64,000 nt of DNA from assembly GCA_039679385.1 (NCBI GenBank), contig JBDKVB010000016.1, positions 1 to 64,000 on the forward strand. Reading direction: 5' to 3'. The notes beneath the pieces are model-generated. The model did not search any database and was not told where the DNA came from. It saw nothing but the letters and a program-made list of their open reading frames with translations. Below are positions 60,058-64,000 of the stretch, piece after piece. The position numbers and the translations under genes are program-made. The stretch's first letter is position 1; the number at the start of each line of letters is the position of its first letter. Source of the stretch: Armatimonadia bacterium. GTDB taxonomy: Bacteria > Armatimonadota > Zipacnadia > Zipacnadales > JABUFB01.

Positions 60058-62886
60058 ATGCAGAGGAGATACGCGACAGGCGACCGCGTTGTGCTGGGCG
60101 GCCGTGAGGGCGTCATCGTGGACGGGCGGAAGGCCGCTCAGGGTCAGTATGCCTTCACAACGAGCGCCGGCGTGGTGCAAGGCCGGGTACTCAAGGCAAC
60201 CGGGCCAGAGGTGGTCCTCGACGGCGCACAGGTGTGGCTGATCGAGGAAGGGACGACCCCCGGAGGCAGCGGCCGGTATGCGGTGATGGTGGAGGACTGG
60301 TACTGGGGTGTGCGGGTGGAACCGGCGGAGTTTGTCGCGGCGCCGATCACGAAGGACCTTGTGATGGGCTATCGCCTGGAGGGCCAAGTGCTTCGTGATG
60401 GGGTGCCTGAGGCAGGGGCCAAGGTGAGCCTTGAGGTGATACTCGAGACTCGCGAGGACGGCGAGGTCGTACTGTGGGATAGCGAGGAGTACAACGAGCT
60501 GGTGTACTCGGAGTCGCTGGGCACATGGGTAGAGGGCCCGCGGGTTCTGACGCCAATCCAGGCAGATGCGACGGGCTGCTGGAAGACCATCGTGCCGAAG
60601 GGTGACGGGGCCGTCTACCAGCGCCCCGGAGACCGGCGAGACGGCAGTGAGGAGACGGCTCGGAAGGCACTGCCCCGGTGGGTGAAGGGCATCAGCGTAA
60701 TGTACCTCGGTCACCGGGCACCAGTGAGTGAGGGTTTTCCGGCGGTCATCAGCCTGGAGAGCGGGGTATTGAGGGTGACGGCGACCCCCGGGGCCTACCT
60801 GCGCATCGGGACGATGGAGGATGCGGGTGAGGTGTACGGGGTGCCTGAGAGCGGGCAGGTGACCGTGAGCGGTCTCCCCCACTGTGAGCATACGGTAGTG
60901 CAGTTCCGCAGGAACGCCTGGGGCGACTGGGATCCCGGATGGGGCTGTGCCCGACGCGTGGTTGAGGTGCAGGAGGGGACGGAGACAGCGTTGGTGATGC
61001 CTCCGCTGGAGGCGTATGACACTGGTGGCGAGACGGTCTGCGGGCGAGTGTATGAACGGCCGGGAGTGCCCCTTAGTGGGCTGAGCATCGTGATCGTGGA
61101 CATGGAGAAGTGCCAGGTGGTCGGGACCGCCGCGACGACTAACAGCGAGGGGTACTGGAGCGCGACGATCCCGACAGAGGGTTTTGGCGGAGAGCTAGGC
61201 ATCCACGATGCGACCTGGGGAAGCGTGCCGGTACTGGGATGGCCGTACTCGGACATAGTGCTCGGGGCGAGGGCGTACTCGTCGTGGGATGACACGTACC
61301 GCCCCGAGGCGTGGCGCAAGGGGAGCTTCGGGCACAAGAACTTCCCCTATGTGCGCGGAGCGCTGTGGGTGGAAGACGCGGAGACCGGCGAGAGGTTCGA
61401 GGTGGAAGAGGCCAGCTACGGCGGCTGGGTGACGAAGTCGACGCTGCCGAAGTACCGGTACGTGGCCGACGTCGGGCAAGTGGTCAATCAGGGGTCTGTG
61501 ATCCGCAGCTACAACGTGGTGGAGGAGGAAGGGCCTCTTGAGAGCGGCTTCACCCTGGGCAGCCAGCCCTTCGAGGACTACGAGAGCAGTCCGGGGCAGT
61601 TCCGCGCGGCCGGTCACTACCCTGAGGCGAAGTGGCTGATCGGCGGCAAGCTCCAGGGGAACGTGGTGCTGGACAGTGAGGACCGGATCGACGAGCAGGA
61701 GCCGGAAGCTGCCCGCGTGGGACTGGAGTTCGGCAAGGTGCATCCCTCTGTGGAGATGCGGACGGGGAAGTCGGAGGGCACGTGCGACTGGACCAGCATC
61801 GCCGGGTTCCTGTGCCCCTACTGCGGAGGTCCGGCCTACCGTGACCCGGAGAGCAGTCTGGGAGTCCAGGGGTACTGCACCAACTGCGCGGAAGCCTTCG
61901 ACAACCCGCAAGCTATGGACTGCCGGAGTTACTTCCGCAGTCCGACAGTGATGACAGGGCGCTACCGCCAGCGAGGGGTAGCGCAGACTGCGAGCGGCGT
62001 GCTGCAGCGAGGAGTCCGGTACCACTGGCGGCCTGATCTGTACGAAGAGAGCGAGGGGTTCCTGACCCAGACCGGCACGGGGCAACCAACCAACGCTCCG
62101 CGATGGTTCGCGGTGCACCCGGAGGAACTCGGCGACGGATTGGGCTTGGGGCGATTCGACGCAGACGGGTCACCGCAGTTCGTGGCGGGGCATGACCTGG
62201 GCTACTACGGCGGGCTGATGGGGGCGGGCCGTGAAGTGGGTCCTGCGCAACTCAAGTTGGTCTTCGATGCCGGGTACCAGGTGCCCGAGGAGTTCGCCCT
62301 GGACGTCGATGCGGCGCGATGGGATGGGACCCTCGAGACAGTGCGAGTGGTGGTTCCCGCGGGGATGCGTGGACCCTGTGCCCAGGTTCCCTTCGGGGAG
62401 GTCGTGCGGCTGAGGTCGACGGCGAGGATGAAGGCGGAACTCGTGAGCTCCCCCTACAGGGGATCCGGGGTCTACAGAGGGGTCGCCGACATGCGACTGG
62501 CTTCCGCTGGTCCAGCGTCGGGATGCCGGTGCAGGGCCACCGCAGATGGTCCGTACCTGGCCTCACCGGTGGGTGTGAAGGTGGAGAACCGCGTGGGGAC
62601 TCCGGTGGCGCTGCAGCTCGATCGGGCCTGGGGGAACCCGGACCTGACTGAGGACCAGTTCGGGCAGCTCTTCGTGGCCTACACCAGGGAGGGCAACATC
62701 GAGCTTCGACGTCGCGGCGGGCTGAGCGGCACCTGGGAAGAGGCACAGGTGGTGTCGGGGGATGGCATGAGCGACTATGCGGACGTGGCGAAGAACGGGC
62801 AGGGGACACTGCTTGTGGCCTACGAGCGCGACGGCCAAGAGACGGTAGTGGTGCAGTCGCGCGATGACGGACAGGAAGTGGAGTGA
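60058..62886 (+). CDS. large beta-rich structural protein with zinc ribbon (tail/baseplate region)
   Basis: 942 residues. The N-terminus has short beta modules (RYATGDRVVLGGREGVIVDG; EDWYWGVRVEPAEFVAAPI). Two carboxypeptidase-regulatory-like folds follow (about 105-200, EGQVLRDGVPEAGAKVSLEV; and 325-385, GRVYERPGVPLSGLSIVI). A CxxC-x17-CxxC zinc ribbon lies near 585-610 (CPYCGG ... YCTNCAEAF). Residues 860-942 read like beta-propeller blades (LFVAYTREGNIELRRRGG; TLLVAYERDGQETVVVQSRD) and appear to continue in the next gene. No signal peptide, so probably a virion part. The stop overlaps the next start as GTGA. Confidence 0.7.
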   Translation: MQRRYATGDRVVLGGREGVIVDGRKAAQGQYAFTTSAGVVQGRVLKATGPEVVLDGAQVWLIEEGTTPGGSGRYAVMVEDWYWGVRVEPAEFVAAPITKDLVMGYRLEGQVLRDGVPEAGAKVSLEVILETREDGEVVLWDSEEYNELVYSESLGTWVEGPRVLTPIQADATGCWKTIVPKGDGAVYQRPGDRRDGSEETARKALPRWVKGISVMYLGHRAPVSEGFPAVISLESGVLRVTATPGAYLRIGTMEDAGEVYGVPESGQVTVSGLPHCEHTVVQFRRNAWGDWDPGWGCARRVVEVQEGTETALVMPPLEAYDTGGETVCGRVYERPGVPLSGLSIVIVDMEKCQVVGTAATTNSEGYWSATIPTEGFGGELGIHDATWGSVPVLGWPYSDIVLGARAYSSWDDTYRPEAWRKGSFGHKNFPYVRGALWVEDAETGERFEVEEASYGGWVTKSTLPKYRYVADVGQVVNQGSVIRSYNVVEEEGPLESGFTLGSQPFEDYESSPGQFRAAGHYPEAKWLIGGKLQGNVVLDSEDRIDEQEPEAARVGLEFGKVHPSVEMRTGKSEGTCDWTSIAGFLCPYCGGPAYRDPESSLGVQGYCTNCAEAFDNPQAMDCRSYFRSPTVMTGRYRQRGVAQTASGVLQRGVRYHWRPDLYEESEGFLTQTGTGQPTNAPRWFAVHPEELGDGLGLGRFDADGSPQFVAGHDLGYYGGLMGAGREVGPAQLKLVFDAGYQVPEEFALDVDAARWDGTLETVRVVVPAGMRGPCAQVPFGEVVRLRSTARMKAELVSSPYRGSGVYRGVADMRLASAGPASGCRCRATADGPYLASPVGVKVENRVGTPVALQLDRAWGNPDLTEDQFGQLFVAYTREGNIELRRRGGLSGTWEEAQVVSGDGMSDYADVAKNGQGTLLVAYERDGQETVVVQSRDDGQEVE

Positions 62887-63209
62887 GGGTTGTGAGTGAG
62901 GCCTGCATGCTGTCCTTGCCGGTTGCCGTGGAGCGGGACGGTCTTTTGTACGTGGTAGGTATCCGGGACGGGTTCTACCGGGTCCGGCGCAGCAGTGATG
63001 GCGGTGCAACGTGGCTCCCCTATTCCGGCGGTGAAGTGGAGAGGCCGGTGGCGGAAGCCTGCACGGGCCAGAGAGCAGCGCTGGTCAAGCTGACGGGGCA
63101 GGGCGCGCCACTTCTGGCATGTGTAGCGGGATGGCCGGAACTAGTGGTCTACGCCTCCTACGATGACGGGGAGACGTGGGAAGCGGAGAGCACGATTGGC
63201 GGAGCGTAG
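62883..63209 (+). CDS. Asp-box (BNR/sialidase-repeat) small protein
   Basis: 108 residues. Two Asp-box motifs are present: SSDGGATW near residue 37 and SYDDGETW near residue 92. Such motifs mark propeller blades in sialidases and related proteins. The blade-like end of the 942-residue protein and this product look like parts of one propeller encoded by two genes. The GTG at 62883 overlaps the upstream TGA by 4 bases. Another GTG in frame at 62892 is possible. Confidence 0.65.
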   Translation: MRVVSEACMLSLPVAVERDGLLYVVGIRDGFYRVRRSSDGGATWLPYSGGEVERPVAEACTGQRAALVKLTGQGAPLLACVAGWPELVVYASYDDGETWEAESTIGGA

Positions 63210-63289
63210 GGCGCGGAAGAGAGCCGTCGGAGGCAGGATCCAGGCCAGGGCGACAGAGCAACCTGTCGCCGAGTGAGGCGGAAGGGCAT

Positions 63290-64000
63290 ATGGCGAAACG
63301 CATCTATCCGGGCGCACGAGTGCGGCTGTACGAGCCGGGCCGGCAGTACATACAGGAGTTTGATGGATTCGGGCGGTACGAGGTGGTGGGTGACCTCTGG
63401 CGAGCCGGGCGCGTGCAGTGCAATACGGTGTCGTCGGAGACGCTGGGGCTTGGTGCGGGACTGGGCAGCCACAGTGAAGCCTCGGCAGCAATGCTCCTGG
63501 ACCACCGCGAGCTGAACCTGGCAGTGTGCCGACCGTTCCTGGACAGCACGCAGTCGGTGGGTCTGGACCAGTTCGATCTGTACGGCGGTCGCTGGCAGGG
63601 TCTAGAAGGCCTGGGGATCGGGAAAGAGGTGCGGCTCTACCAGTCGGACGGCAACGCCGAGATCGCAACGGGAGCTGTGAGCCGCTTCACGTTGCCGCGC
63701 AACCCGGTCATCTGTGTTGGGCTGCAGAGGGTTCCGCCACGGGCGGGGCACTCGTGGGCCTCTCAGCCTCCAAGCACAGAGGTGCAACTGGGAGTCGGCT
63801 CGGCGAAGGAATGGTCGCTGGTGGTCCCCTATGGTGGCCCGGCCTTCCTGAGGCGGCGACGAGGCGGGGTGTGGGAGAGTGTGCCTGGTCAGGGGCACGG
63901 GAGGAGGATCGGCAACCTGGAGGGGAACGCCTCCGGGCAGCGCGTTCTGCTGTGGCTGGCGGTGTGGCGAGGGAAACTCGTGGCCTCGACCGATGGCTTC
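63290..64000 (+). CDS. structural protein of the virion module, partial (runs off right edge)
   Basis: 237 codons are visible from the ATG at 63290, preceded by GGAAGG, and the frame stays open to the last base. The sequence starts MAKRIYPGARVRLYEPGRQY and is rich in short strands (RYEVVGDLWRAGRVQ; EVQLGVGSAKEWSLVVPYGG). No family is recognised. It follows the Asp-box gene by 80 bases on the same strand and is probably another tail or fibre protein. The true length is unknown. Confidence 0.65.
   Translation, partial: MAKRIYPGARVRLYEPGRQYIQEFDGFGRYEVVGDLWRAGRVQCNTVSSETLGLGAGLGSHSEASAAMLLDHRELNLAVCRPFLDSTQSVGLDQFDLYGGRWQGLEGLGIGKEVRLYQSDGNAEIATGAVSRFTLPRNPVICVGLQRVPPRAGHSWASQPPSTEVQLGVGSAKEWSLVVPYGGPAFLRRRRGGVWESVPGQGHGRRIGNLEGNASGQRVLLWLAVWRGKLVASTDGF

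Noticed and set aside
60058-62886. Tape measure protein
   Set aside because: The length is suitable, but the sequence is beta-rich with a zinc ribbon and regulatory-like folds and lacks the long helices and membrane segments of tape measures.

Overview
The window is 64 kb of GC-rich bacterial chromosome, roughly two-thirds G+C by eye. It looks like a free-living, probably anaerobic or facultative bacterium from a poorly sampled phylum. Pointers are the selenocysteine elongation factor SelB, two Tat or Fe-S associated DUF362 proteins, paired QueG-like Fe-S proteins, a COG1615 (UPF0182) membrane protein, secreted proteases ending in FlgD-like domains, and glycosidase-style modules of the kind common in Armatimonadota and Planctomycetota-like genomes. 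That placement is inference; no rRNA or other taxonomic marker is present.

Layout. Positions 1-86 hold the 5' end of a minus-strand IS4-type transposase. Positions 361-8545 carry bioY and a sirtuin with their own promoter and terminator, a Tat-lipoprotein DUF362 gene on the other strand, selB, and a lone GspF-type platform protein translationally coupled to a large secreted protein. Positions 8565-14895 are a tight minus-strand operon for a CMP-activated nonulosonic (sialic-like) acid: GHMP kinase, neuA, a neuB-SAF-TIM-barrel fusion, a methyltransferase and a GT-B glycosyltransferase. Positions 15178-22220 hold endonuclease III, a second DUF362 protein, divergent promoters, two Fe-S paralogues, a hydroxyacid dehydrogenase, a GT2 glycosyltransferase and galT. 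Positions 22326-28155 hold a PAS-PAS-GAF histidine kinase, a free receiver and the glgC-glgA pair, closed by a terminator. Positions 28179-37977 are minus-strand: a PAS kinase, an AIR-synthase-like protein, a HAD phosphatase, UPF0182, a bifunctional nuclease, a protein made only of four homing-endonuclease-associated repeats, and a winged-helix regulator with a membrane protein. Positions 38153-46439 encode three exported proteins: an Ig-like lipoprotein, an S8 subtilase and an M6 metalloprotease.

From 47146 to the right edge all genes are on the plus strand and form a virion morphogenesis module in standard siphovirus or gene-transfer-agent order: large terminase, portal, prohead protease, HK97 capsid, an unusual 1.1-1.2 k-residue LamG/beta-propeller/FN3 protein, head-tail connector, probable head closure and tail terminator proteins, tail tube, a tail assembly chaperone with a textbook A AAA AAG -1 frameshift site, a very basic ORF where the tape measure should be, and large beta-rich structural proteins running off the edge. 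No integrase, repressor, replication, small terminase or lysis gene is seen in the visible part.

The most notable items are this compact virion module (capsid-adjacent glycosidase-like protein, programmed frameshift, no recognisable tape measure), the NeuB fusion with its GHMP kinase, and the repeat-only HNR protein behind a terminator-like leader. Positions were read by eye; starts that differ from the longest open frame are explained in each entry.
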